Assembly (NCBI GenBank): GCA_028275505.1
Contig: JAPWUP010000007.1
Location: forward strand, 1-53,134
Direction: 5' to 3'
DNA length: 53,134 bases
Source of the DNA: Bryobacteraceae bacterium
Lineage (GTDB): Bacteria > Acidobacteriota > Terriglobia > Bryobacterales > Bryobacteraceae
Shown here: in pieces, positions 45,228 to 53,079 of the stretch
Layout of the letters: each line of letters opens with the position of its first letter
Position numbering within the stretch: position 1 is the first letter of the stretch
The notes under the pieces: generated by a model
What the model was told of the DNA's origin: nothing
What the model saw: the letters and a program-made list of their open reading frames with translations, nothing else
Databases searched by the model: none
Position numbers and translations under genes: made by a program

Positions 45228-46581
45228 TTTCGTTTCGCTGGCGCTGTTTGGCGCCGAGCCGGCGGACTGGATCGTTTCGGCGCACTGGGTCCTGACGATG
45301 GACCGCGACCGTCGCGTGCTGGAGGACGGCGCCGTGGCCATTCGCGGCGCTCGCATTCTGGCCGTGGGTAGCCGGTCGCAGATCGAAGCGAGCTACCGGG
45401 GCAGGAAGCTGCACCGCGCGAACTCGCTGCTGGCGCCCGGCCTCGTCAACACTCACACCCACGTTCCCATGTCGTTGATGCGCGGGCTGGCCGACGACCG
45501 CCGGCTCCGCGAGTGGCTCGAAGATTACATCTTCCCCGCCGAAGCGCGCAACGTGGACGCCGAATTCGTGCGCTGGGGCACGCGGCTGGCCTGCCTGGAA
45601 ATGATGCTCGGGGGAACGACCACGTTCGCCGAAATGTACTATTTCGAGGACGTGATCGCGGAGGCCACGCGCGAAGCGGGCCTGCGCGGCGTGCTGGGGG
45701 AAACCATCATCGGCTTTCCCGCGCCGGATTTCAAGACGCCCGAGGCGGCGCTGGCCTTCAACGAGGAGTTCATTCGCCGTTACCGCAACGATCCGTGGAT
45801 CGTGCCCGCCGTGGCTCCGCACTCCCACGAGACCACGCCGGAGGCCGCCTACCGCGCCGCGCGCAGCCTGGCCAATCGCTATGGCGTGCCCTTGATGACG
45901 CATTTGGCCGAGACCCGTCAGGGTCGCGAAGAAGCCTTGAAGCGGTACGGCATGAGTCCGGTGCGGCTGCTCGATGCCTGGGGCGTTTTCCAAGGGCGGA
46001 CGCTGGCGGCCCACGTGGTGTGGGTGGACGAAGAAGATCTGGCCATTCTGCAGCGACGCGGCGTGGGCATTGCGCACTGCCCTTCCAGCAACGCCAAGCT
46101 GGCTAGCGGCGTGGCCCCGGTGACGCGCATGCTGGCGCTGGGACTGGCGGTCGGTCTGGGCACGGACGGCCCGGCGGGCAGCAACAACGATTTCAATCTC
46201 TTCGAAGAAATGGATCTGGCCGCCAAGCTCCAGAAAGTGACCACGGGCGATCCGCAGGCGCTCTCTGCGCGTCAGGCGCTGGAGATGGCCACCATCCTCG
46301 GCGCCCGCGCCCTGGGGCTGGAGGATCGCATCGGTTCGCTGGAGCCGGGCAAGTACGCCGATCTGATCGCGGTGCGCCTGGACCGCGCCCACGCCGTCCC
46401 GCTCTACGACCTGTACTCGCAGATGGTTTACGCGCTCAAAGCCTCGGACGTGACCGACGTCATGGTGCACGGGCGGTGGCTGGTGCGCGACGGCCGCCCG
46501 CTGACGCTGGACGCCCGCCGCATCCTGAGCAAGGCGGAAGAATACGGCCGCCGCGTGCGCGCCTCGCTGGCCCAGCGCTGA
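45205..46581 (+). CDS. Amidohydrolase (adenosine/MTA/SAH deaminase-like, MtaD/TrzN group) with signal peptide
   Basis: A 458-residue metal-dependent hydrolase of the MtaD/TrzN/guanine-deaminase branch. Metal ligands are His84 and His86 (NTHTHVP), His in THLAETRQG, and Asp in LGTDGPAGSNNDF; AHCPSSNAKLASG is typical of 5'-methylthioadenosine/S-adenosylhomocysteine deaminases. The N-terminus, MRRIFALSFVSLALFGAEP, looks like a cleavable signal, which cytosolic MtaD enzymes lack, so it may act in the periplasm, deaminating nucleosides before uptake. The ATG at 45205 overlaps cdd by 23 bases. It is last in the salvage operon. The exact substrate (adenosine, MTA, SAH or a base) is not readable. Confidence 0.92.
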   Translation: MRRIFALSFVSLALFGAEPADWIVSAHWVLTMDRDRRVLEDGAVAIRGARILAVGSRSQIEASYRGRKLHRANSLLAPGLVNTHTHVPMSLMRGLADDRRLREWLEDYIFPAEARNVDAEFVRWGTRLACLEMMLGGTTTFAEMYYFEDVIAEATREAGLRGVLGETIIGFPAPDFKTPEAALAFNEEFIRRYRNDPWIVPAVAPHSHETTPEAAYRAARSLANRYGVPLMTHLAETRQGREEALKRYGMSPVRLLDAWGVFQGRTLAAHVVWVDEEDLAILQRRGVGIAHCPSSNAKLASGVAPVTRMLALGLAVGLGTDGPAGSNNDFNLFEEMDLAAKLQKVTTGDPQALSARQALEMATILGARALGLEDRIGSLEPGKYADLIAVRLDRAHAVPLYDLYSQMVYALKASDVTDVMVHGRWLVRDGRPLTLDARRILSKAEEYGRRVRASLAQR

Positions 46582-47071
46582 GGGGATAAGCACAGGGCAT
46601 TCTCCTGGCAGGCAGGCTGCAGCCATTCCGCAACCGCTTTTTTCTCAGGCAGAAACGTTAGTCCCTGCTCTTGTTTTGCCCTCGCGCGACCCCCGAGCAT
46701 CTTCGCATTCGATTTTGGGCCTTGACAGGGATCGCTTTCCCAGACACCGTGGCGAAAAGAGGCTGGTCAGGTGCTGTTCGGCCTTCCGCCCTGAGGGGGC
46801 GCCAAGGGACAAGCCTTCACTTACTCACCAGCTGAGCTATCAGACCGACCCCAAGCGGCTTGGGCGGAGGTGTCGGCCTACAGGCCGTCGTGGTGCGTCC
46901 AGCCGCTTACCAGGTGGTCAGTAACCGCCAAAAGCGGCGTGACCGCGAATTTGGCCTGCGTTTGAGGCGCTTGCAAGCCACTGCGAAGGTACTTGGGCAG
47001 CCGACAAACGTGCGGTTACCAACCCGATTTCCCCTCTCACCGCGAGGCGGTTGCGGAATTACCTACCCGTC
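46582..47071. other. Non-coding region between the salvage and metal-efflux operons
   Basis: About 490 bases with no credible gene on either strand; the open frames here have no matching family features and poor starts. It contains small dyads: CGCCC/GGGCG around 46787-46801, CGGCCT/AGGCCG at 46874-46887, and CCGC/GCGG at 46925-46937. It also holds a tRNA-like fold on the minus strand (46779-46846). A lone TTGACA at 46722 has no -10 partner. It could hold a small RNA or the remains of a lost gene. Confidence 0.5.
46779..46846 (-). ncRNA. Degenerate tRNA-like sequence (possible pseudo-tRNA)
   Basis: On the minus strand the 5' end reads like a tRNA: GGTCTGA, then TA, then GCTC-AGCTGGT-GAGT, a good D-arm. 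A five-base stem with one mismatch (AGTGA/TCCCT) holds a 7-base loop. A perfect five-base stem (CGCCC/GGGCG) stands where the T-stem belongs, and 5 of 7 acceptor pairs can form, counting a G-U. It lacks U33, the TTCRA T-loop and CCA, so it cannot be a working tRNA; it may be decayed or a coincidence. Confidence 0.2.
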
Positions 47072-47092
47072 CAGGGCTTCATTGCAGCCCTG
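47072..47092. promoter_or_regulatory. Inverted repeat over the -35 box of the metal-efflux promoter (candidate operator)
   Basis: CAGGGCT (47072-47078) and AGCCCTG (47086-47092) are perfect 7-base arms separated by 7 bases. The right arm covers part of the -35 hexamer TTGCAG (47082-47087). This placement suits a repressor or activator that senses metal. No regulator gene lies in the window beside it. Confidence 0.5.
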
Positions 47093-47110
47093 CAAATCCT
47101 GTGGTATCGT
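47082..47110 (+). promoter_or_regulatory. Promoter of the heavy-metal efflux operon
   Basis: TTGCAG (47082-47087), a 17-base spacer, then TATCGT (47105-47110) preceded by TGG, making an extended -10. Transcription would start near 47117, 15 bases before the ATG at 47132. Confidence 0.5.
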
Positions 47111-47131
47111 GTATACGAGCCGGTGGGCGTC

Positions 47132-47434
47132 ATGAAAGCCCCGCAGCGCATAGCGGCGATTCGGGCATGGGGCAGGGCCGGCCTCGCCGCAGCTCTTGCC
47201 CTGATTCTCGTCCTTATCGCGGGCTTCATTTACAGCCCGTGGCACCGGCACGATCTCACCACACGGCAGCCTTGCATTTTCCAGCCTGTGGAGGCGAGTC
47301 CGGGCCTGGAAGCCGGGCCTCACATCCAGATCGAACCTCCCATGGTTGCGCTGTGGCTGGCAGCTCGCGACCCGGTACTGCCATCTCTGCTCGCGCCGGT
47401 CAAGCCTCGCCCGAGCCGCGCGCCTCCCGCCTGA
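47132..47434 (+). CDS. Small single-span membrane protein upstream of the RND efflux genes
   Basis: A 100-residue protein with a basic N-terminus, one hydrophobic helix (about 17-34) and then SPWHRHDLTTRQPC, in which two His, an Asp and a Cys could bind a metal on the periplasmic side. The C-terminal 30 residues are rich in Pro and Ala. I do not recognise a named family, but short His/Cys-containing membrane proteins often sit at the head of heavy-metal efflux operons. The start at 47132 fits the predicted promoter; an in-frame start at 47051 would lie upstream of it. It is followed by an 80-base gap with a hairpin, then the TolC gene. Confidence 0.55.
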   Translation: MKAPQRIAAIRAWGRAGLAAALALILVLIAGFIYSPWHRHDLTTRQPCIFQPVEASPGLEAGPHIQIEPPMVALWLAARDPVLPSLLAPVKPRPSRAPPA

Positions 47435-47470
47435 AACTCTCCCGGTGTCATAGGTAGCAACCTGGCCGCA

Positions 47471-47501
47471 CGCCCTGAGCCGCGCGGCAACCTCAGGGGC
47501 G
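47471..47501 (+). promoter_or_regulatory. Hairpin just before the TolC ribosome-binding site
   Basis: CGCCCTGAG pairs with CTCAGGGGCG, leaving one bulged G and a 12-base loop. It ends two bases before GAGGAGG (47504-47510), the ribosome-binding site of the TolC gene. It may protect the mRNA or tune translation of the pump genes relative to the small protein upstream. Confidence 0.35.
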
Positions 47502-47514
47502 GCGAGGAGGAAGA

Positions 47515-48783
47515 ATGGGGAGCACGAGAACGTGGTGGTTTACTCTCGCGTGGTGCGTTCTGGCCCCAACGTCGGCGCTTGCGGATGAGAAGATCACGCT
47601 CGAACAGGCGCTGGCGGAGGCCTTGGAGAAGAATCTCAGCCTGCTGGCCGAGCGCGTCAACATCAGCATCGCCGAGGCGCGCCTGATCACGGCGCGGCTG
47701 CGGCCCAATCCTGTGCTGAGCGCAGGCGGCGACCATCTGGACCTGCTCGGCACCGGCTTCAACGAAATCAACAACGCCGGTCCCGAGGAGTTCAACTTGC
47801 GGACGGACTTTACCATCGAGCGGGGCGGGAAGCGGTCGAGCCGGATCGCGGTCGCGCAGCACGCGCTCGGCGTGGCTGAGCTGGAGTTTCTGAACGCCGT
47901 GCGCAGCCTGCGGTTCGAGGTGCAGAGCGCCTTTGTCGAGGCCCTGCTCGCCAGGCACCGGGTGGAGCTGGCCCGCCAGAATCTGGAAGCCCTGAACCGC
48001 ATCGTCGAAGTCAACCAGGTACGGTGGCGAGCGGGCGACGTGGCTGAGGTGGAGCTGATTCGTTCCCGCGTCGCCGCGTTGCAGCAGGCCAATGCACTGA
48101 GGCGGGCGGAGCTCGACTTGCGCACCGTTCTGATCCGGCTTCAGACTTTGATGGGCCGGGCGCGCCCGGCGCCTGACTTCGACGTGCTCGGCGAACTGCG
48201 CCGGGAGACTCGTGTTGCGCCGCTGGAAGAGTGGCTGAAGATTGCCCTCGAAAACCGGCCCGATCTGCTGGCCCTGCGGCGCGCGGTGCAACGCTCGGCG
48301 GCTGAGCTTCAGCTCGAGCTGGCGCGCGCCAAACCGGACCTGACCTTGGGCAGCGAGTACCGGCGGCAACAAGGCCTGGCGGGTACGGGAAACATGCTGG
48401 GCTTCTTCGTCCAGATTCCCCTGCCGGTTTTCGATCGCAACCAGGGAGAAATCGCACGGGTGCGGCAGGAGCTGCGTCAGGCCGAGTTGCGCGTGCGGGC
48501 GCTGGAGGCTTCGATCCGAGCTGAGGTGGAAAGCGCGTACCGGCAGTGGCAGTCCTCCCGCGAGTCCCTCGAACAAATCGAGAAGGCGATGCTGGCCCAG
48601 GCGCGCGAGGTGCGTGACATCACCGAGTACGCCTACCGCCGTGGCGAAGCGAGCCTGCTGGAGTTTCTCGACGCCCAGCGCGCCTTCAACGAGACCATGC
48701 AAGCTTACTACGAAGCCCGCGCCGAGTACGCCAGGAGCCTGTACCTGTTGGAGTCCTCGGCGGGCGCCGGAGGGAAGCCATGA
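47515..48783 (+). CDS. TolC/CzcC-family outer-membrane efflux channel
   Basis: A 422-residue outer-membrane factor. The signal peptide ends near PTSALA. Two homologous halves of long alpha-helices begin with ITLEQALAEALEKNLSLLAERVNI and show the GxNPxL-like ARLRPNPVLSAGG. The second half contains IPLPVFDRNQGEIAR and YRRGEASLLEFLDAQRAFNET, characteristic of CzcC/CusC-type factors. It forms the trimeric exit duct for the pump below. Its stop overlaps the adaptor start by 4 bases. Confidence 0.95.
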   Translation: MGSTRTWWFTLAWCVLAPTSALADEKITLEQALAEALEKNLSLLAERVNISIAEARLITARLRPNPVLSAGGDHLDLLGTGFNEINNAGPEEFNLRTDFTIERGGKRSSRIAVAQHALGVAELEFLNAVRSLRFEVQSAFVEALLARHRVELARQNLEALNRIVEVNQVRWRAGDVAEVELIRSRVAALQQANALRRAELDLRTVLIRLQTLMGRARPAPDFDVLGELRRETRVAPLEEWLKIALENRPDLLALRRAVQRSAAELQLELARAKPDLTLGSEYRRQQGLAGTGNMLGFFVQIPLPVFDRNQGEIARVRQELRQAELRVRALEASIRAEVESAYRQWQSSRESLEQIEKAMLAQAREVRDITEYAYRRGEASLLEFLDAQRAFNETMQAYYEARAEYARSLYLLESSAGAGGKP

Positions 48784-49925
48784 TCCGTTACGCCATGATG
48801 GGCGCGATCCTTTTATGCACGGCTTGCCAGCGGTCGGGTCCGCCGCCCGTTTCGAATGCTCATGCGGAGACGCGGACGGCGGGGATGGTCATTCTTCCGC
48901 CCGATTCTCCGAGACTGCGCGAGCTGGGCCTGAGCACGGTGGAACTCAGGCAGTTCCCGGCAGCGGAAGTAGTGGCGCCGGGCAAGCTGGAGGTGAATCC
49001 GCATCGTGTTTCCCGGGTTCTGCTGCCGGCGAGTGGAAGGGTGCGAAAGGTGCTGGTCGGTCTGGGAGACGCGGTGGTGGAAGGCCAGCCCTTGCTGTTG
49101 CTGGAAAGCCACGAGGCGGCCGAGGCACTGGCGCAGTGGCGTCAGGCTCAGGCTCAGCTGAACCAGGCCCGCGCGGCCCTGGCGAAAGCCGAGAAGGATC
49201 TGGAACGAGCGCGGGACCTCTACGAGCACCGGGCAGCGCCCCTCAAGGATGTGCTCGCCGCCGAGCGGGACCTGACGGAGGCCCGGGCCGCCGTCGAGCA
49301 GGCAGAGGCGGCCGTGGCCGGAGCGCGGCATCGGCTCGATTTACTGGGGGTGGATCCTGCCCGGGCTCAAACCGAGATCGCGGTGCGAGCGCCGATTTCG
49401 GGCAAGGTCTTGGAGGTCTCCGTGGCGCCCGGCGAATACCGTAGCGACACGGGGACGCCCGTGATGATGATCGCCGATTTGAGCACTCTCTGGGTGACCT
49501 CGCAAGTGCCGGAAAGCTCGATCCGCCTTATCGAGGTGGGAGAGCGCGTGGAGATTGAACTCACCGCATTTCCGGGGGAGATCTTCGAAGGTCGCGTGCG
49601 CCACATCGCGGACGTGGTGGATCCGCAGTCGCGCACCGTGAAAGTCCAAGCTGAACTCGACAACCGCAGGGGACGCCTGCGTCCGGAGATGTTCGGCACG
49701 ATCCGCCATACGCATGGCTGGCGCAGCTTACCCGCGGCGCCGGCTACCGCCATTGTTCGCGCAGGGGATCAGGCCTGGGCCTACGTGGAACGCGGTCCGG
49801 GCCGGTTCGAACGCGTCCCCGTGGAATGCGGTGAGACGCGGAACGGAATGGTGGCGATTCTCGCCGGGCTGAAGGCCGGCGACCGCGTGGTAAGCCGCGG
49901 CGCGGCGTTGCTGTCGGGTTTCTGA
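48780..49925 (+). CDS. Periplasmic adaptor of heavy-metal RND efflux (CzcB/CusB-like)
   Basis: A 381-residue membrane-fusion protein. The N-terminus has a hydrophobic stretch ending LLCTAC; Cys16 may be lipidated, though the -3 residue is not the usual Leu. APGKLEVNPHRVSRVLLPASG starts the barrel-sandwich domain. A coiled coil of about 80 residues, rich in Ala, Glu and Arg, follows, then IAVRAPISGKVLEVSVAPGEY and a beta-barrel with DVVDPQSRTVKV. It joins the RND pump to the TolC channel. It has no extra His- or Met-rich metal-binding tail, so the metal is not apparent from it. Confidence 0.94.
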   Translation: MIRYAMMGAILLCTACQRSGPPPVSNAHAETRTAGMVILPPDSPRLRELGLSTVELRQFPAAEVVAPGKLEVNPHRVSRVLLPASGRVRKVLVGLGDAVVEGQPLLLLESHEAAEALAQWRQAQAQLNQARAALAKAEKDLERARDLYEHRAAPLKDVLAAERDLTEARAAVEQAEAAVAGARHRLDLLGVDPARAQTEIAVRAPISGKVLEVSVAPGEYRSDTGTPVMMIADLSTLWVTSQVPESSIRLIEVGERVEIELTAFPGEIFEGRVRHIADVVDPQSRTVKVQAELDNRRGRLRPEMFGTIRHTHGWRSLPAAPATAIVRAGDQAWAYVERGPGRFERVPVECGETRNGMVAILAGLKAGDRVVSRGAALLSGF

Positions 49926-49933
49926 GGGCTGCC

Positions 49934-52900
49934 ATGTTCGCCGCTTTGCTGCGTCTGGCCGTCAGCCACCGCGTTCTCACCGTCGTGCTGGCCCTGATCC
50001 TGGCCGGGCTGGGGATCTGGGCCTTCACCGAGCTGAAAGTCGAGGCTTACCCCGACCTCTCGGATCCTCAGGTGACGGTCATCACCCAGTATCCGGGATA
50101 TGCGCCGGAGGAAGTCGAACAGCAGGTAACGATCCCGATCGAGCGTGCGCTGACGGGCGTGCCGGGAGTGATCTCGCGGCGGTCCAGAACAATTTTCGGC
50201 CTTTCTGTAGTGGATCTGACTTTCGAATACGACACCGATCTTTTGCGCGCGCGGCAGCTCGTGCTGGAGCGGCTGCGCGACGCGGCGTTGCCACCCGGCG
50301 TGGAGCCTACCCTGGCCCCTCCGACGACGCCCGCCGGCGAGCTGTACCGTTACGTGCTGGAATCCGACCGTCTGGACCAGCTTCAGTTGCGCGAGATCCA
50401 GGACTGGGTGATCGCGCCGCGGCTGATGCAGGTCCCCGGCGTAGGCGACGTGTTCGCGTTCGGCGGCCTGGTCAAGCAGTACGAGATCGCGGTGGAGCCC
50501 ATGGCGCTGTACAAGTACGGGCTGACGATCCGCCAGATCGCGGACGCAGTGGCCGCCAACAACGAAAACGCGGGCGGCTCGCTGATTCGCTCGGGAGAAC
50601 AGGCCCTGGTGGTGCGAGGCATCGGGAGGCTGCGGACGGTGGCGGACGTGGAGAACGTGGTGATCGCGGCCCGCGGCGGATCCCCGATCTTCATTCGCGA
50701 TGTAGCAAAGGTTCGCGTCAGTCACGAGCCGCCCACCGGCGTGTTCGGGCTGGACGAGCGCAGCGGATTGGTGGAAGGCATCGTGGCGATGCGGCGCGGC
50801 GAGAATCCCAGCGAGACGCTGCGCGGCGTACGGGAAGCGATTGACGAACTCAACGCGGGGGCGTTGCCGGAGGGTGTCCGGATCCGTCCCATTTATGACC
50901 GAACGGAGCTGGTCAACAACACGTTGCGCACGGTTTCGCGCACGCTGACCGAAGGGCTGGCGGTGGTACTGCTCGTCCTGTTGTTCTTTTTGGGAAGCCT
51001 GCGGGCCGCATTGCTGACCGCCCTGATCATTCCCTTATCGCTCCTGTTCGCCTTTCTGGCGATGCGGCTGTTCGGCATCACTGCGAGCCTGTTGAGCCTG
51101 GGCGCGATTGATTTCGGGATCATGGTGGACGGGACGCTGGTGATGGTGGAGTGCATGTTGCGGGGGCTGCATTCGCGCAGCGGGCGCCGCACCGAGGAAA
51201 GCGCGGCGGCCCTGTGCGATGCTGCTCTGCTCGTGCAGCGGCCCATCGTGTTTTCGCTCATCATCCTGATCACTGCGTACCTGCCGTTGTTCACGCTCCA
51301 GCGGGTGGAACGACGCCTGTTCATGCCGATGGCGTTCACGATCGTGGCGGCGCTGGTGGGTTCGCTCCTGTTCACGCTGACGCTGGTGCCGGCCCTGGGC
51401 AGCCGACTGTTACCCGGCAGCAGGCCCTGGAGCAACCCGCTGCTGGCCTGGCTCAGCCGACGCTACGAGCATGACGTACGGTTCCTGATCCGGCGCGCGC
51501 CGGCGGTGGCGGCCGTGAGCCTGCTCGTGTTCGCACTGACGTTCCTGTTGGCGCGCAAGCTGGGCAGCGAGTTCCTGCCCCATCTGGACGAGGGAGTCAT
51601 CTGGGTACGGACCGTGCTGCCGCCGGGTCATTCGCTGGAGCGCTCGGCGGAGGTGGCTGACCGGCTGCGCGAGCTGGCGCGACAATCACCGGAAGTGCTG
51701 CTGGCGACTTCGCAAACCGGCCGGCAGACTTCCAATACCGAGCCCTTCGGCCCCAATCGCATCGAAACTCTGATTGTGCTGCGGCCTTATTCGGAATGGC
51801 CGCCGGGCAAGCGCAAGATGGATCTGGTGCAGGAGCTCTCCGAGCGTTTCCGCACCCACATCCCGGGGGCCGCTTTCAACTTCACGCAGCCCATCATTGA
51901 CCAGGTGATGGATGCCGTTACCGGGTCCTCGGCCGATCTGGCCGTCCTTATCAGCGGGCCGGACCTGAGGGTCTTGCGCGCGGCTGCCGCGGAGACCCTG
52001 GAAATCCTTCGCGGCGTCCGGGGCGCGGCTGACGTGGCGATCGAGCAGGAAGGCGAGCAGCCTCAACTGCGAATCCGGCTCGATCGCGCGCAGGCGGCCC
52101 GCTACGGGATCAACGCCGCGGATCTGCAGGAGGTCATCGAGCTGGCCATCGGCGGGCGTCCGGTCAGCACGATGTTCGAAGGCGACCGGCGCTTCGACAT
52201 TGTCGTGCGCTACGTCCCGGAAGCGCGCAGCACGGTGAGCAGCCTGGGCCAGATTCTGGTGCCCACGGCGGACGGCGGGCGCGTTCCGCTGTCGCAGGTG
52301 GCCAGCATCGAGGTGGCCGACGGCGCCACGATTATCGCGCGAAGAGGGAACCAGCGGATGATCAGCGTGCGCACGAACATTCGCGGACGCGATCAAGGGA
52401 GTTTCGTGGCGGAGGCGCAGCGCAAGTTTCGCGAGCGCGTCAAGCTTCCGCCGGGCTACCGCGTGGAGTGGGGAGGGCAGTTCGAGAACCTGGATCGGGC
52501 CCGGCGGCGGCTGGCGTGGATCCTGCCTCTAACCGTGGCCCTGATTTTCGTGCTGCTTTACTGGGCGTTCGGCTCGATCCGGGACGCGGCCATGGTCTTG
52601 CTGGTGGTACCCTTCTCGGTGGCGGGTGGAGTGACTGCGCTCTGGCTGCGCGGCATCCCCTTCAGCGTCTCCGCGGCGGTGGGCTTTGTTTCCCTATTCG
52701 GGGTGGCGGTGATGGCGGGCGTGCTGTACCTGAGCGAGATCAACCGGCTGCTGCGGCAGGAAGGCTGCGATCTCGAGGAGGCCGTGTTGCGCGGCGCCCG
52801 AACCCAACTTCGGCCTGTCCTCATCCTGTTGACAGCGGCGATGCTGGGCATGTGCCCTGCCGCGCTGGCTACGGGAATCGGTTCCGACGTGCAGCGACCG

Positions 52901-53005
52901 CTGGCCACGGTGATCCTGGGCGGCCTGGCCTCCACGCTCGTCCTCACCCTGTTGGCGTTGCCGAGCCTGTACTACATGGTTCGCCGCAGACGCCGCAAGA
53001 GCTGA
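49934..53005 (+). CDS. CzcA/CusA-family heavy-metal efflux RND pump
   Basis: A 1023-residue proton-driven inner-membrane exporter with 12 predicted membrane segments in two repeats and two large periplasmic domains. Asp393, Asp399 and Glu406 in DFGIMVDGTLVMVE match the spacing of the proton-relay residues Asp402, Asp408 and Glu415 of CzcA, which marks the heavy-metal subgroup of RND pumps. The position after that Glu is Cys (VECML) where CzcA has Asn, a small departure. Periplasmic Met clusters typical of CusA (Cu/Ag) are not obvious, so Zn/Co/Ni-type or other divalent metals are more likely, as inference. It starts 8 bases after the adaptor. Confidence 0.95.
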   Translation: MFAALLRLAVSHRVLTVVLALILAGLGIWAFTELKVEAYPDLSDPQVTVITQYPGYAPEEVEQQVTIPIERALTGVPGVISRRSRTIFGLSVVDLTFEYDTDLLRARQLVLERLRDAALPPGVEPTLAPPTTPAGELYRYVLESDRLDQLQLREIQDWVIAPRLMQVPGVGDVFAFGGLVKQYEIAVEPMALYKYGLTIRQIADAVAANNENAGGSLIRSGEQALVVRGIGRLRTVADVENVVIAARGGSPIFIRDVAKVRVSHEPPTGVFGLDERSGLVEGIVAMRRGENPSETLRGVREAIDELNAGALPEGVRIRPIYDRTELVNNTLRTVSRTLTEGLAVVLLVLLFFLGSLRAALLTALIIPLSLLFAFLAMRLFGITASLLSLGAIDFGIMVDGTLVMVECMLRGLHSRSGRRTEESAAALCDAALLVQRPIVFSLIILITAYLPLFTLQRVERRLFMPMAFTIVAALVGSLLFTLTLVPALGSRLLPGSRPWSNPLLAWLSRRYEHDVRFLIRRAPAVAAVSLLVFALTFLLARKLGSEFLPHLDEGVIWVRTVLPPGHSLERSAEVADRLRELARQSPEVLLATSQTGRQTSNTEPFGPNRIETLIVLRPYSEWPPGKRKMDLVQELSERFRTHIPGAAFNFTQPIIDQVMDAVTGSSADLAVLISGPDLRVLRAAAAETLEILRGVRGAADVAIEQEGEQPQLRIRLDRAQAARYGINAADLQEVIELAIGGRPVSTMFEGDRRFDIVVRYVPEARSTVSSLGQILVPTADGGRVPLSQVASIEVADGATIIARRGNQRMISVRTNIRGRDQGSFVAEAQRKFRERVKLPPGYRVEWGGQFENLDRARRRLAWILPLTVALIFVLLYWAFGSIRDAAMVLLVVPFSVAGGVTALWLRGIPFSVSAAVGFVSLFGVAVMAGVLYLSEINRLLRQEGCDLEEAVLRGARTQLRPVLILLTAAMLGMCPAALATGIGSDVQRPLATVILGGLASTLVLTLLALPSLYYMVRRRRRKS

Positions 53006-53009
53006 GGGG

Positions 53010-53023
53010 GCCGGGGCACCGGC
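53010..53023 (+). terminator. Short GC hairpin after the RND pump
   Basis: GCCGG (53010-53014) pairs with CCGGC (53019-53023) over a GGCA tetraloop, five bases after the stop. No T-run follows, so terminator function is only possible. Confidence 0.3.
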
Positions 53024-53066
53024 TGCGCCAATCAACAAATCACTAGAAACATTTTTCGAAGTATTG

Positions 53067-53072
53067 TATGAT
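53067..53072 (+). promoter_or_regulatory. -10 box for the right-edge gene
   Basis: TATGAT (five of six matches) lies seven bases before the ATG at 53080, in a locally AT-rich stretch (53031-53072). A transcript from it would be leaderless or nearly so. The same bases include another in-frame ATG at 53068. Confidence 0.4.
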
Positions 53073-53079
53073 TGGCACG

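Noticed and set aside
46722-46727. TTGACA as a second promoter in the intergenic region
   Set aside because: No -10-like hexamer lies 15-19 bases downstream and no gene follows closely.
46770-46810. SRP RNA-like motif (CAGGGCGGAAGG and then ACAGCAC on the minus strand)
   Set aside because: The GGAA loop cannot be closed by the required pairs and the conserved AGCAGC is broken, so it does not form SRP domain IV.
47051-47131. Upstream start for the small efflux-operon protein
   Set aside because: It would lie before the predicted transcription start and adds residues lacking signal or membrane character.
46860-47135. 91-codon open frame in the intergenic region
   Set aside because: No ribosome-binding site, no domain and odd composition; it overlaps the predicted efflux promoter and dyad.
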